A stretch of 54,922 nucleotides of DNA, from the IMG/VR virus record IMGVR_UViG_3300049259_000054, positions 1 through 54,922 of that record. One strand, given 5' to 3'. Source of the stretch: a virus. The position numbers were made by a program, and so were the translations under genes. The notes beneath the pieces were generated by a model. That model was not told where the DNA came from. It did not search any database and saw only the letters and a list, made by a program, of their open reading frames with translations. Below, piece by piece: positions 34,411 through 43,960 of this stretch (positions are counted from its first letter, which is position 1; every line of letters begins with the position of its first letter).

Positions 34411-34851
34411 TCATCCCGCACTCGCGGGAACACACCGGAAGGTCGAGTCCACAATGAACCGTGGCCACCCCGACGCTGGATCCGGTGACGGTAGCGATGC
34501 ATTGACCCAGCTGTCCAGGACGACCACGGTACCGATCGTCTGCGGTCCGGATCCGGTCGTGAGGTATTCGATCAACGCTTCGAGTTCGTCGGTGGCGTCC
34601 CGCAGGTTCTGGTATTCACCTTCCTGGTCTGACCAGGTATCCCAGGCGAGGTTAATTTCCCATTCGGGGGTATCGCCGCCGTTGCGGACCCGGCCGCCGC
34701 CGGACTTATACACCCGGCAGGCCGGGTAGGTCACTTCCGGCGCGAACGCCCAATAGAACCTGCCGCCGAAGTAGGACAGCCGCGGTTGGGCGGCAGCCCA
34801 AGGACGAATCTCCCGTTCGATATTCGGCGTGGTCAGTAGTGGGAGCGTCAC
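34411..34851 (-). CDS. Tail terminator-like protein
   Basis: 146 residues, coupled to the upstream gene (ATGA-type overlap at 34848-34851). Position before the major tail protein and a mixed alpha/beta pattern with LEALIEYL fit the tail terminator. Inferred mainly from gene order. Confidence 0.6.
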   Translation of the reverse strand: MTLPLLTTPNIEREIRPWAAAQPRLSYFGGRFYWAFAPEVTYPACRVYKSGGGRVRNGGDTPEWEINLAWDTWSDQEGEYQNLRDATDELEALIEYLTTGSGPQTIGTVVVLDSWVNASLPSPDPASGWPRFIVDSTFRCVPASAG

Positions 34852-35300
34852 CTCAACGCCTCCATGCTTGGGCGGATGAACGGGCGCGGCTCTGCGTGGG
34901 TGCCGGTTTCGACGTTCACCCAGCCGAGCTCGAGGTAGATCGCGTACACCACCCCGGGAATTGCCGGGTTAGCGCCGGATCCGACGTCCAACCGGAGTCC
35001 GTGTTCGTCGTGGGTGACGTAATGCGACAGGGCGGCGCGCAGCCGGCCGGTGTCTGTGGCCGGCGGTTCGCCGGGCGCCGATGCTTGGTGTGGTGGGCGG
35101 TTACCGCCGACCCGCAGCTGCCCATCTTTGATGAAGAACGTTTGTGTGTAGACCCGGCCTGAGCCGTGTTGGGACAGTAGCCGTTTCTGCATGGCGACGC
35201 CGCGCAGACCGCGGTTGTTCAGGTCCCGCCCGACCGGTCCGTCGACGGTCTCGAACAGGTCATACCAGGCTTGTTCGTTCCATTCGCCCATTCGGACCAT
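34848..35300 (-). CDS. HK97 gp10-like head-tail component
   Basis: 150 residues. DTGRLRAALSHYV and GVVYAIYLELGW...PRPFIRPSMEAL match the HK97 gp10 neck protein family. It helps join head and tail. One-base overlap with its upstream neighbour. Confidence 0.75.
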   Translation of the reverse strand: MVRMGEWNEQAWYDLFETVDGPVGRDLNNRGLRGVAMQKRLLSQHGSGRVYTQTFFIKDGQLRVGGNRPPHQASAPGEPPATDTGRLRAALSHYVTHDEHGLRLDVGSGANPAIPGVVYAIYLELGWVNVETGTHAEPRPFIRPSMEALR

Positions 35301-35614
35301 CAGAACGCCCCCTCGATCAAACGGAGGCGTCCATTGATGTGGTCCAGGCCGAGCCCTTGGCGCAGCGTGGCCCAGTTAACCCGGTAGTTGTCGCCGGTGT
35401 TGTCGTCTTGGACGATGTCGCCGGGTTTGATGTCGGTCGGGTCGCAGTTCAGCACTTTCGTGTATTCGGTCCGGGTACCGCCGACCAGGACGGTCGTGCC
35501 GGTGTCGTTGGTGATCCCGGCGCGGATTCCGGTCGCCAGTAACACCGGCGGAGACTGTGGGTCGTATTTGTCGCCGGTTCGGTCCGGGCGGCGGACGGAG
35601 ATCGTGGTAGTCAT
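35300..35614 (-). CDS. Head closure (stopper)-like protein
   Basis: 104 residues from ATG 35614; an alternative GTG at 35635 overlaps the upstream gene. Small beta-barrel pattern (KPGDIVQDDNTGDNYRV) and its position between adaptor and gp10-like genes fit a head-closure protein. Confidence 0.65.
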   Translation of the reverse strand: MTTTISVRRPDRTGDKYDPQSPPVLLATGIRAGITNDTGTTVLVGGTRTEYTKVLNCDPTDIKPGDIVQDDNTGDNYRVNWATLRQGLGLDHINGRLRLIEGAF

Positions 35615-35622
35615 CAGGGGGA

Positions 35623-36210
35623 TCACCGGTGCCACGCCCTCACCGACGGTCGGGCGTATTTCTTGAACACCTGCGCGGTGGCGGTTTCGATGTTGGGGCT
35701 GATCGCGGCCAACGCACCGGAGGATGTGAACCCGACGTCGCCGACGTGCGGCGAACCGGCACCAACCGGCAACCCTTCCAGGACTACCGGGTGGGTGCGG
35801 CGCCAGGCGACCGCACAGATGGCGTCGTTCAATTCTTGTGGCAACGCCCCATCTTCGTACCCGCCGGTGTAGGTGACGGTTGCTTGTGGCGGAAACCCGC
35901 CGATTCCGCCGACTTCACCAACGTTAACCACCGGGTAGGGGTCGAACCAGCCGATCCACAGCGCGTCCCCCTCGATCCGGAACGCGCCTTGCCCGGTCTG
36001 GACTGAGGCGATGGGGGTCGCCGCCGGGTAGACCCGGTTGTTCGGGTAGACGTACAGCACCTCGGTGTAGTCGCCTTTGCGGAAGGTCCGGTTGGTCCGT
36101 TCCTCCGCTGTGCTGATCGCCTTGGATAGGGCGGTCATCACCCGATCGAGGGGCGTAGTGAAATCCTTGGTTACGTCGCAATAACTGAAGTAGGTAACCA
36201 GGTCGCCCAC
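35623..36210 (-). CDS. Head-tail adaptor protein
   Basis: 195 residues, first gene after the major capsid. Helical N-terminus (LDRVMTALSKAISTAEERTNRTF), a beta insert and helical C-terminus with LNDAICAVAWRRT fit HK97 gp6-type connectors bound to the portal. Confidence 0.7.
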   Translation of the reverse strand: MGDLVTYFSYCDVTKDFTTPLDRVMTALSKAISTAEERTNRTFRKGDYTEVLYVYPNNRVYPAATPIASVQTGQGAFRIEGDALWIGWFDPYPVVNVGEVGGIGGFPPQATVTYTGGYEDGALPQELNDAICAVAWRRTHPVVLEGLPVGAGSPHVGDVGFTSSGALAAISPNIETATAQVFKKYARPSVRAWHR

Positions 36211-36276
36211 TACGCCCCTCCTTCCACCCGCGGTGCCTGTCCGGTCTGACCCGTTGGCAGCCGCGACCAGGTCCGA

Positions 36277-37506
36277 TTAGACGAACGCCACGTCGGCGAA
36301 CAGGTCCGGACGGGGCAACGCCAAACCGACCCGCTCCTCCGCCTGGATCAGCACCTGGTTCCGAACCGGGTAGTCGGCGTGTTGCGGGTAGACCTGCACG
36401 TTGACCGATTCGCGGTCGAACAGGATCGCGCCCAGTTCGAAGTCCGCCACCAGACAACGCCCGACCGGGTAGATCCGGGAGCGTTTGGTCGGCAGTCCCC
36501 ACACCGTCAGGTTCTCGGTCATCCCCAGCGAGAAGGGGACACCGGCGTCGAAGATGCCGGAGGTGGATGCTCGACGGGTGAACATCGCCCAAGCGTCGGT
36601 CGGGTTCAGAACGCAGGCGGTGGCGGTGCCGTCGTGCAGCTCCACCGCGGCGATGCCGTTGGCGATCGCGGTGGCGAAGTCCGTGCCGCCGTTGAGCTGT
36701 TGGCGGCCGGCGTCGTTGCGGATACCGGAGATGTCTGGCCAAGTACCGGAACCGGCGATGATCTCCGCGTCTTCCCGAACCTGCACCAAGTAGGGCAGCC
36801 GGCCGTTGATGTAATCCATCACGGTCTGGGCGTCTTCGAAGATCTGCTTGCTGACGGTCATGTTGCCGGCGACGACCGTGATCGGCGCTTGTGCACCCTG
36901 GAACGACAGGCTGACGTCGGGCTTGACGTTGCCTTCCTGGACCGCCGATGCGCCGCCTTCCAGGCTGACCGGGTTGAGCTCCCGGACGTACGGGATGGTG
37001 GAAAGGCCAGTCCGTTGTACCGGGATGAGGTCCCGCATGAACAGTCTGGCGCGGCGCGGGGTCGGGGCGATCGGCTGTCCGACCGGCAACAGCGAGGTGA
37101 CGCCGTTGGTGGCGGCGTTGGGCGGACCGCCTGAACCCCATTCGAAGATGGGGGCGCGGATACCGTATTGCAGTTCGACGGTGGGGGAGACGCCGTTGGC
37201 GCCCCGCTCCGCCCACTGCTTGAAGTCTTCCTGTTCGTATACTTGGTCACCGGCGGTGCGGACGCCTTCAGCGACTCGTAGCCCGTAGGCTTCCGGCGTG
37301 GCGAGCTGCCGTGCACCCTGTTCGACCGATTTTGCGATCATCAGGTGGACGTCGGCGCGTTCGGCCTCTTCCACGACCGCCCGGGTGGCCTTGCTGTTCT
37401 CGTCGTTGCGCTCGAGTTCGGACTTGACGGTGAAGTCGGCCCGCAGGTCCGCCAGGTGGGCTTGCAACTCCAGGACGGACATGTCCTTGAGTGGCTTGTC
37501 AACCAT
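36277..37506 (-). CDS. Major capsid protein, HK97 fold
   Basis: 409 residues from ATG 37506 behind AGGAGAG. An N-terminal coiled-coil delta region (about 1-85, LELQAHLADLRADF) should be removed by the protease. The rest shows HK97 features: PIFEWGSG, RDLIPVQRTGLSTIPYVR, QIFEDAQTVMDYINGRL, and a C-terminal AILFDRESVNVQVYPQHADY. No separate scaffold gene is seen. Confidence 0.9.
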   Translation of the reverse strand: MVDKPLKDMSVLELQAHLADLRADFTVKSELERNDENSKATRAVVEEAERADVHLMIAKSVEQGARQLATPEAYGLRVAEGVRTAGDQVYEQEDFKQWAERGANGVSPTVELQYGIRAPIFEWGSGGPPNAATNGVTSLLPVGQPIAPTPRRARLFMRDLIPVQRTGLSTIPYVRELNPVSLEGGASAVQEGNVKPDVSLSFQGAQAPITVVAGNMTVSKQIFEDAQTVMDYINGRLPYLVQVREDAEIIAGSGTWPDISGIRNDAGRQQLNGGTDFATAIANGIAAVELHDGTATACVLNPTDAWAMFTRRASTSGIFDAGVPFSLGMTENLTVWGLPTKRSRIYPVGRCLVADFELGAILFDRESVNVQVYPQHADYPVRNQVLIQAEERVGLALPRPDLFADVAFV

Positions 37507-37610
37507 GATCTCTCCTGTCAATGGATACGGTGGATCTTCCAATGACAGGACTAGCAATCTCGGCTGGCCCTCGTCGTGTTCGATTTTACGCTATGAATCG
37601 GTCGAACAAC

Positions 37611-37649
37611 AATCGGCCCGACTCCGGAGGTGTTGGAGTCGGGCCGATT
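37611..37649 (-). terminator. Hairpin terminator after the moron gene
   Basis: A perfect 15-bp stem (37611-37625 with 37635-37649) and 9-nt loop, 10 nt after the stop at 37660 and before the capsid gene. It would end the moron transcript; how late read-through into the capsid is secured is unclear. A weak promoter-like TAAAAT lies downstream at about 37590. Confidence 0.8.
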
Positions 37650-37659
37650 GGCGGGCGGA

Positions 37660-37959
37660 TTAGCCTACGGGGATCCAGCCGTGTTTCCAATGGTGGACTT
37701 GGGTCTTCTTCAGCTTCGCGATTTGCGCGGGCGACGGATCTCTGCCGTGCATTTGACGGTAGGCTTCGATTTTCTGTTCAACGCTCATCGTGCCGGCGTC
37801 CTTGCCTTCAAGGCTTGACGTAGTCTTGGATTTCTTCTCCAGATCCTTGATCAGCCAATCGGCTTCGGCTGTAGTCAGAGTAGACACGCCGTGAGACCAA
37901 CCGAGTTCGAGCAGGCGTTTGTACTGTGCCGGAGTCGTTGGGTCGGCGGCGCGAATCAT
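37660..37959 (-). CDS. Moron-type protein between protease and capsid genes
   Basis: 99 residues starting at ATG 37959, 6 nt after a TATAAT box (leaderless). Contains AQYKRLLELGWSHGVSTLTTAEADWLIKDL in pieces (two helices joined by a turn) and a C-terminal MHGRDPSPAQIAKLKK helix pair, possibly DNA-binding. It has its own early-type promoter and hairpin terminator inside the head operon, the definition of a moron. Such genes are often expressed in lysogens or early. Function unknown. Confidence 0.7.
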   Translation of the reverse strand: MIRAADPTTPAQYKRLLELGWSHGVSTLTTAEADWLIKDLEKKSKTTSSLEGKDAGTMSVEQKIEAYRQMHGRDPSPAQIAKLKKTQVHHWKHGWIPVG

Positions 37960-37995
37960 GTTATCATTATACGCCGAGCCTTGCTCAAACGCAAG
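37957..37995 (-). promoter_or_regulatory. Palindromic promoter for the moron
   Basis: TTGCGT 37994-37989, 17-bp spacer, TATAAT 37971-37966, 6 nt to ATG. Palindrome CTTGC-N6-GCAAG at 37980-37995. The only full site in the structural region. Confidence 0.8.
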
Positions 37996-38003
37996 ATCTC
38001 GGC

Positions 38004-39068
38004 TCACTCGAAAAAACGACCACCCAAATCCCGGCTGAACACCGACGCGGCGCGCTGCGCAAGCTCCGGCACTACCGGTGTCGGCTCCTCTGGCTCATCG
38101 GCGCGGTCACCGATCTTCATCTTCTTCGCCGCCGCCTCGATCTTCGCCTTCACCTTCGCCAAATCATCCGCCGAGTATTGGCCGGCGTTCTTCGCCTGCC
38201 CGATGTACGAAAGCGCCGCAATCACGCGTGCCTTCGTGTCCAACGGGTAGCGCTTCTTCTTATCCGCCTGGTACCCGGGGTCGGCGTACTCCACATTGCC
38301 GTACGGAGGTGGGGGTGCGGCGGCCCGCTGCACACCCATCGACTCCAGTAGTTCATCCGCCAGCAACCCAGCTTCAGCCAACGCAACCTCGACCTCATCT
38401 GGGCCGGCGCCATCCACCGCATCCAGGGCCTGCCGGACCAACTGCGCCAACTCCTCCGGATCCCGATGCTCCGGGATGACTAAGCCTTCGCCGCCCAACC
38501 CGAGGATCTGCTTCAACTCCTCATCGGTGATCGTCCCATCGTCCCGCAATGCTCGCAAACCGGCGACATCCACCCCCGCCAGGGACAGACCGGGATCCGA
38601 CCGGACACCGAGCGTGGTAGCTCCGGGGATCGACCCGACCGTTACCGGGGAGATCTCCGCCATCCGGGCTTGCATGAACCTGTTGTGGGTCGGGTCGCCG
38701 TCCGGATGTTTGATCGATTTCGCCTTGTCGAACCCGTAAGACCAGTCCTCGATGTCGCCGTCCCGCATCTGGGTGAACGCCTGCCGGGCTCGCGGCACCG
38801 CGTCGAAGTCGCTGAACTGCACCCGCAGCTCATTCGCCTTGCTGGTCTTCTGATGTTCAATCGCCCGCCCGATCGGTTCCGACCGGATGTGCTGCCAGCA
38901 GGCGGTCGGTAGCCGCACCGCCAACTCCGCGTCGAACGCGGACCGTTCGAAGTCGGTCTTGTAGGTATCCAGCACCTCCCACGGGAAGCTGACCAACGCT
39001 TGGCGTTTGGTGTCGTCCATGTCGCGGACGGAGCCCTCGGGCGCCACCCGGTATTGCAAACCCGACAT
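38004..39068 (-). CDS. Prohead protease (HK97/S78-like)
   Basis: 354 residues, between portal and capsid. WQHIRSEPIGRA provides the catalytic His and DWSYGFD the Ser of the prohead serine protease family. After a Pro-rich linker a C-terminal helical domain (YADPGYQADKKKRYPLD, then AALSYIGQAKNAGQYS) follows, often fused to actinophage proteases, perhaps as a scaffold. It trims the capsid delta domain during maturation. Confidence 0.85.
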   Translation of the reverse strand: MSGLQYRVAPEGSVRDMDDTKRQALVSFPWEVLDTYKTDFERSAFDAELAVRLPTACWQHIRSEPIGRAIEHQKTSKANELRVQFSDFDAVPRARQAFTQMRDGDIEDWSYGFDKAKSIKHPDGDPTHNRFMQARMAEISPVTVGSIPGATTLGVRSDPGLSLAGVDVAGLRALRDDGTITDEELKQILGLGGEGLVIPEHRDPEELAQLVRQALDAVDGAGPDEVEVALAEAGLLADELLESMGVQRAAAPPPPYGNVEYADPGYQADKKKRYPLDTKARVIAALSYIGQAKNAGQYSADDLAKVKAKIEAAAKKMKIGDRADEPEEPTPVVPELAQRAASVFSRDLGGRFFE

Positions 39069-39078
39069 CGTGGGCTCC

Positions 39079-41829
39079 TTAATCCTGTGGTTCGTTCATC
39101 GGCACGATCAACTGCGTGCATCTGCAATTAATCACTTCCTCGGGCGGTCCCTGCGGATCGCCCGAATACATCAGCTTAGCGTGCTCAGGTCCAAGATCGA
39201 ACGGCTGCCCAAGCGGCACCCGCTGCCCGTTCGCGGCTTTGTGCGATTCGCGGGTCCGGTCGTCCGGGGTAGCCAGCCACTCTTTCTCAAGCTCGGTCGC
39301 GTTCGGCAGCGCGGCACCATAGGCCAGCTGCGCCCCGTTAACCGCACCTTGCACCTCGGTGCGGGCGATGGTTTGGGCGCGAACCCGGTCGGCGTTGTCG
39401 AACACCTTCTGGACTCTCGAGGTCAACGCGGAGATCCCATCACCGGCGTTCACGCCTTCCGTCAACGCCCCAATGATCTCCTTATAGGTCTGGTCGGTTA
39501 CTTGCCCGGCCAGCTGGTTCGCCCGGCCGCGCAGCAACCGGTCGACCGACGCGACTGCGCCGGAGTCGTCGGTATCGGCTGGCAGGTTGATCATCGCGCC
39601 GACATGTCCGGGGATCAACGCTTGGATCGATTGGAAGACGTTCCCTACCCGCCCGGCGGTCTGATCGGTCCAGAATGCGACGTCGAAGATTTTCGCGGCG
39701 TCTACCGGCGGCAGCGGCTGCTCCTCCGGGTGTTCGACCGGTTGGACGGTGTCTCTGACCATTTGTCGGCCGCGGTTGCCCTGTAGCCTCGACACGGTCG
39801 ATTTGGCTTGTTTGGTGAACAGTTCGTGTAGGCTCGCCTCCAGGTGGCCCTCGGTGGCGCGGGCGTGTCGGTCCACCACCCTGGAGTGCCCCAGTCGGCG
39901 GGCGGCGCGGTTCTTGGCGTGCCCGGTCGGGACTGGCAGGTGCCCCGGTCCCGAGTGGCGGACCACCACGACCGGCTCTGGTGCCCTCTCCGCTGTCTTC
40001 TTGTGAATGCTCGAGGTCCGGTGCAGTCCGCACACCTCGCAAGTCTGCGGTTTACCGCCCTTGGCGACGAAACGGTGCGGCGGGGCCTTCGAGGTCTTAC
40101 TGGCCGGACCGACCGGCAGTAGCAGCCCGGCGCCTTGCAAACCGTGTTCGGTGATCACTGCGACGTCCCGGCCGCCGTGGCTGGATGCGGCTTTCGCCTT
40201 GAATTCCGCAATCGCGGCGACGGCTTTCGCCTGAGTCTTCGGGCTGGGCTTGCCGCCGTTGCCGGAGGGCCGACCTTCCGCCCAGTTGTAACAGTCCCCG
40301 ATTGCCCGTTGGATTGCTTCGCTTTCCGGCAGCGACTCGGGCGGGCGCATGAAAGCATGCGCCAGCGCCCGGATGAACAACGGCAGACCACCGGCCTTCG
40401 TCACCCAATTCTTACCCGTCCCCAACGGTGAAGTGTCGTAGCGGTACTCGAGCATGTCCAGCAACCGGAACACCAACTCGTCCGAACGACCGCCCAACCC
40501 GGCGCCCTTATTGGTGGATCCGCCGGCAGACCCGGGGGTGTCGTCCTGATCCGGCACCGGCGCCGCAGTAATCACAGCACCGGCCGCGCGCGGATCCAGG
40601 CCGTACTCCTCCCGGGCCTCGTCGCCGTCTACAATCCCCGCGGCAACCAGCGCACTCGCCGGTTCCGGCTGGAACCGCATCGGCGGTTTCAACGCCGCCA
40701 CCTGCGACAGGTCGAACCACATCACCTCGTCGCCCAACCGCGGCGACAAGTCCGTATTGACCGCGTCCTGAAACTCCGCGATCCACTCCAGGACCGTCCC
40801 GGTCCAATAGTTGCGGTGTTCCTGGTCGGCGTTCTCGTAGGTCCGTTCGGTTGCGTTCCCCAACAGCGACCTCGGCACCCCCCAACCGTCCAGCACTTCG
40901 TCGCGGGCGGCAGCCTTCAACTCCAACAACTGGGCGTCCTTCGCCGACGCCCCGATCTTTTCCACCTGGATCGTCCGCTGCCCATCCTTGGCGCCATCAA
41001 CCTCCGAGAATAAGGTTGAACCGGCGTTCTTCGCGCCGGTGAACGACGACATGAACTGGTCCTGGAACGCCTGCCGCAAATTGTCGTTGCCGAACGGCGG
41101 GGTCACGATCAGGGTGGTCAACGCCATGTTGTTGCGCATGAACGACCGCATGTAGATGTCCATCGCCTCGGACACGTCCAAACTCAACCGCATCCACTGC
41201 AGTGGGGTTTCGGGTTTGCGCCAATCTTCGAGGCTGGGGCGCCACCCGTAGTGGACCTGATCGACCCGCAACAGCCGCTTCTGCTTCGGGGTCTGGTAGA
41301 CAAACCCGGACCACGGCTTAACCGCGGGCGGTTCGGATTCGATCGGGTTCAGGTACATCGACGGGAGCGGGAACAACCCACCGACCGATTTCGGGTTGTC
41401 CTTGTACGGGACGGTCTCCCAAGAATACCTGCCGGTGAACAGGTAATGCAGCAGTGACCAACGGATCAACGCCCGCGGGGTGATCCCCGGGGCGGGCGAC
41501 CCAGGTGGTGGGCCGAGTAGCCTCGCCAGCGGCGCGTTGGCGTCCCACCGGTCCGGTTTATTCGGGTCCAACCCGGCGCGGATCGGCAGACCGGCGATGG
41601 TCTGGGCGATCTTGATGGCGCAGCGGGCGGAGTACAGGTGCCCGTAATACCCGACCTGCAACGCGACGTTGCCGTTGATGGTGTTGGTCTGCGGCATCCC
41701 GGGGGTGGAGTAGACCGTCGCGACATTCGCTGCTGTAGGTGGACGGATCGCCTTACCAACGTCGGTGACAGGGCGGCGGACGACCGCGGTGGCTCTGGTT
41801 CCGGACGCCAACCGCGTAATAAACGACAC
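39079..41829 (-). CDS. Portal protein fused to MuF-type head morphogenesis domain
   Basis: 916 residues, GTG 41829. The N-terminal ~500 residues are a portal (SPP1 gp6-like: LQWMRLSLDVSEAMDIYMRS, GVPRSLLGNATERTYENADQ). A middle linker has a Cys/His cluster (CEVCGLHRTS). The last ~220 residues are a MuF domain, with RAQTIARTEVQGAVN, EWLATPDDRTRESHKAANGQ and EVINCRC. These are usually two genes; here one polypeptide links the DNA pore to a minor capsid protein that may be ejected with DNA. Confidence 0.88.
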   Translation of the reverse strand: MSFITRLASGTRATAVVRRPVTDVGKAIRPPTAANVATVYSTPGMPQTNTINGNVALQVGYYGHLYSARCAIKIAQTIAGLPIRAGLDPNKPDRWDANAPLARLLGPPPGSPAPGITPRALIRWSLLHYLFTGRYSWETVPYKDNPKSVGGLFPLPSMYLNPIESEPPAVKPWSGFVYQTPKQKRLLRVDQVHYGWRPSLEDWRKPETPLQWMRLSLDVSEAMDIYMRSFMRNNMALTTLIVTPPFGNDNLRQAFQDQFMSSFTGAKNAGSTLFSEVDGAKDGQRTIQVEKIGASAKDAQLLELKAAARDEVLDGWGVPRSLLGNATERTYENADQEHRNYWTGTVLEWIAEFQDAVNTDLSPRLGDEVMWFDLSQVAALKPPMRFQPEPASALVAAGIVDGDEAREEYGLDPRAAGAVITAAPVPDQDDTPGSAGGSTNKGAGLGGRSDELVFRLLDMLEYRYDTSPLGTGKNWVTKAGGLPLFIRALAHAFMRPPESLPESEAIQRAIGDCYNWAEGRPSGNGGKPSPKTQAKAVAAIAEFKAKAASSHGGRDVAVITEHGLQGAGLLLPVGPASKTSKAPPHRFVAKGGKPQTCEVCGLHRTSSIHKKTAERAPEPVVVVRHSGPGHLPVPTGHAKNRAARRLGHSRVVDRHARATEGHLEASLHELFTKQAKSTVSRLQGNRGRQMVRDTVQPVEHPEEQPLPPVDAAKIFDVAFWTDQTAGRVGNVFQSIQALIPGHVGAMINLPADTDDSGAVASVDRLLRGRANQLAGQVTDQTYKEIIGALTEGVNAGDGISALTSRVQKVFDNADRVRAQTIARTEVQGAVNGAQLAYGAALPNATELEKEWLATPDDRTRESHKAANGQRVPLGQPFDLGPEHAKLMYSGDPQGPPEEVINCRCTQLIVPMNEPQD

Positions 41830-41832
41830 CCG

Positions 41833-41994
41833 TCACCCCTGCCTGAGGTCGTGCACCTTTCCGCCCAAAGCCGACAGTTCTCGGTCGTTCATCTGGGCGA
41901 CGATGCGCGGTACCTGTAGGACGGTGAAATACCGCCCTGCGGTAAATGATACCACCGCGACCGGTATCAAAACTAGCACAAACCAGACCCACAT
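41833..41994 (-). CDS. Small membrane protein between terminase and portal
   Basis: 53 residues. ATG 41994 shares a base with the terminase stop (TGATG). An N-terminal membrane helix (VWFVLVLIPVAVVSFTA) precedes a short charged tail. The gene fills the gap exactly, so it is probably real; role unknown. Confidence 0.65.
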   Translation of the reverse strand: MWVWFVLVLIPVAVVSFTAGRYFTVLQVPRIVAQMNDRELSALGGKVHDLRQG

Positions 41995-43364
41995 CAGTTC
42001 CACCCCCCTGGTTCTGGCAGCCCGAACAGGGCATGCTCGATCACTTTCTGCTCTTCATTGACCGCATGCGGGACCTCATAGTCCGGCTTCGGTCTGGCCG
42101 GCCCCGCCCAAGTCATCACGGTCTTCCGTTCGACCTCGGACAGTTCGGTCAAGGCCCACACCAGAGCGTCAACCCGATCTGGTGATTTATCCCCGGGGGT
42201 GTAGGTGCACATCTGGTCCTCCAGGTCGGTGAACACCTCCGCATGCCACACCTTCTTCTGTTCATACAGGGATGCGATCGGCTCCGCCCGGGTGATCTTC
42301 CCGCGGGACGCCCGCACCGCCCTATATGGGATTTCCGGGTCGATCGAGCGGATCAAGGACTCCACCAGGTCCCCACCGTTGTTGACCTCAGCGACCATCC
42401 GATCCCCGTGCAGGAATTTGAACGTCGAGACGGCGCGCTTCCCCCATTCCGCCGATACCAGCCGGTCCGATTTGTCCCGCAGGATGATGTACCCGGCGTC
42501 GTCAGGCAGCCGGCCGGCGGCAATTATCCCAGTCTCATCCGAATCTTCTCCGGCGGTGACGGCCGGGTCGATCGCCACCACCACCCGTTCGAATGCGGGG
42601 GCGGCGGAGTCGGCCGGCCAATATTGGATCAGATCGCGTTGCCACAGCGCACCCTCGATGTCATCCAGCAGCTGCCCCTCCAACTCCTGCCTGCCCAACC
42701 GGGTCCCTTCGTACCGGCGGCGGAGTTCCTGCAACGCCACCGCAGACAGGTTATCGGCGTTGTCGAAGGTCGACCCGCGGGTGATCTTGACTGATCCGTC
42801 TTTGCGGCTGAACAGGTCCCGGACCAGTTTAGTCGGGCGGGGGGTGGTGGTGACAACGATCTGGGACGCGCCCAACCGGACGGCCGGGACCAACCCTTCG
42901 TACCAGGTTTCTTCGCGGCGCCAGGAGCCCAACTCGTCACACCAAGCGCCCCACAGGTTGTGTCCGCGGGCTCGTTCTGGCTGATCCGCCGAGATCATGT
43001 AGATCACGGAGCCGTTGTAGAATCTGATCTCACCCAGTGTCCGGTTGTACCCGCCGTCTCCGATCTCGCCGGGTATCGCCGCTTTCAAGATCCCGGATTC
43101 GCCTTCTACACAGATCCGGCGGACGTCGGAGTAGGTGGGGGCGAACACCCCCCAGGCGGACCCCGGGTGGGTTGCGGCCTGTTCGGTGATCCAACCGGCG
43201 CCGGTGAAGGTCTTCCCAAACCCGCGGCCTGCCATGATCAACCAAATGTTCCAGGGGACGTCTGGCGGGAATTGCGCCGGCCGCCCTTTCTGACGCCATG
43301 TCCGCTGCCGGGTGGGTTCTTCCATCCGATCGGCGAGCCGGCCGGCGAATTCGTCCCACCTCAT
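41994..43364 (-). CDS. Terminase large subunit
   Basis: 456 residues. Walker A MAGRGFGKTFTGA at 44-56, Walker B region GAWCDELGSW near 140, coupling motif TTTPRPTK near 170. The C-terminal nuclease has VVAIDPAVTAGEDSDETG, and ends with DRVDALVWALTEL, an RNase H-like acidic triad. It cuts and pumps DNA into proheads. Overlaps the small terminase stop (ATGA). Confidence 0.95.
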   Translation of the reverse strand: MRWDEFAGRLADRMEEPTRQRTWRQKGRPAQFPPDVPWNIWLIMAGRGFGKTFTGAGWITEQAATHPGSAWGVFAPTYSDVRRICVEGESGILKAAIPGEIGDGGYNRTLGEIRFYNGSVIYMISADQPERARGHNLWGAWCDELGSWRREETWYEGLVPAVRLGASQIVVTTTPRPTKLVRDLFSRKDGSVKITRGSTFDNADNLSAVALQELRRRYEGTRLGRQELEGQLLDDIEGALWQRDLIQYWPADSAAPAFERVVVAIDPAVTAGEDSDETGIIAAGRLPDDAGYIILRDKSDRLVSAEWGKRAVSTFKFLHGDRMVAEVNNGGDLVESLIRSIDPEIPYRAVRASRGKITRAEPIASLYEQKKVWHAEVFTDLEDQMCTYTPGDKSPDRVDALVWALTELSEVERKTVMTWAGPARPKPDYEVPHAVNEEQKVIEHALFGLPEPGGWN

Positions 43365-43960
43365 CGTACGTTCGGTTTGTCGGCTCGGCGGGATTGGACT
43401 CGAAGTACGTGGGCGAATTCGCCGCGGACCGCGGTCTGTTGGATGTGGTTAAGACCCGCTTGGATCAACGCGGTGGTTAGCGCCCGATCGACCAGGTCGA
43501 TCTGCGCCTCCGATACTTTGGCGAGCCGTTCGTCGATATTCAGCTTGGCGATGGTGGCGAGAGTGGCGACGCAGCGGTCCAGCGCCCGCTCGTATAGCGC
43601 CACTTCGGAACGGAGTTGTTCGGTGCCGACGTCGGACATGTACCGGGAGTCGCCGGCCTTCACCAGCGCGCGGGCCTTCGCGGCGAACAGGTCCTTAACC
43701 TCGGTGACCTCCGCCGACACTTCCGCCAACGCGGTCAGCGGGTTATCGACGACAATGTCGGGCTTGTAGTCCGACACAACCGCCACGACCTGCTGCTCCA
43801 CCGCATTCTGCTTAGCCATCTTCCGGGACCCACCGGCATGGACGTTACATTTGTCAATACCATGCATCGGCGGGTTCTTGCAGGGCGTGCCGGAGCGTTT
43901 ATTGATGTAGTGGCAGTACGGTTTTCCGGATCCTTCTGCCGGCGGCTGCTCCCACTTCAT
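43361..43960 (-). CDS. Terminase small subunit-like protein
   Basis: 199 residues. The N-terminus has YCHYINKRSGTPCKNPP and CNVHAGGS, the Cys/His HGG-type motif common in actinophage small terminases, then a long helical part. It would recognise the packaging site. ATG 43960 is 6 nt after a TAAACT box. First gene of the late operon. Confidence 0.75.
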   Translation of the reverse strand: MKWEQPPAEGSGKPYCHYINKRSGTPCKNPPMHGIDKCNVHAGGSRKMAKQNAVEQQVVAVVSDYKPDIVVDNPLTALAEVSAEVTEVKDLFAAKARALVKAGDSRYMSDVGTEQLRSEVALYERALDRCVATLATIAKLNIDERLAKVSEAQIDLVDRALTTALIQAGLNHIQQTAVRGEFAHVLRVQSRRADKPNVR

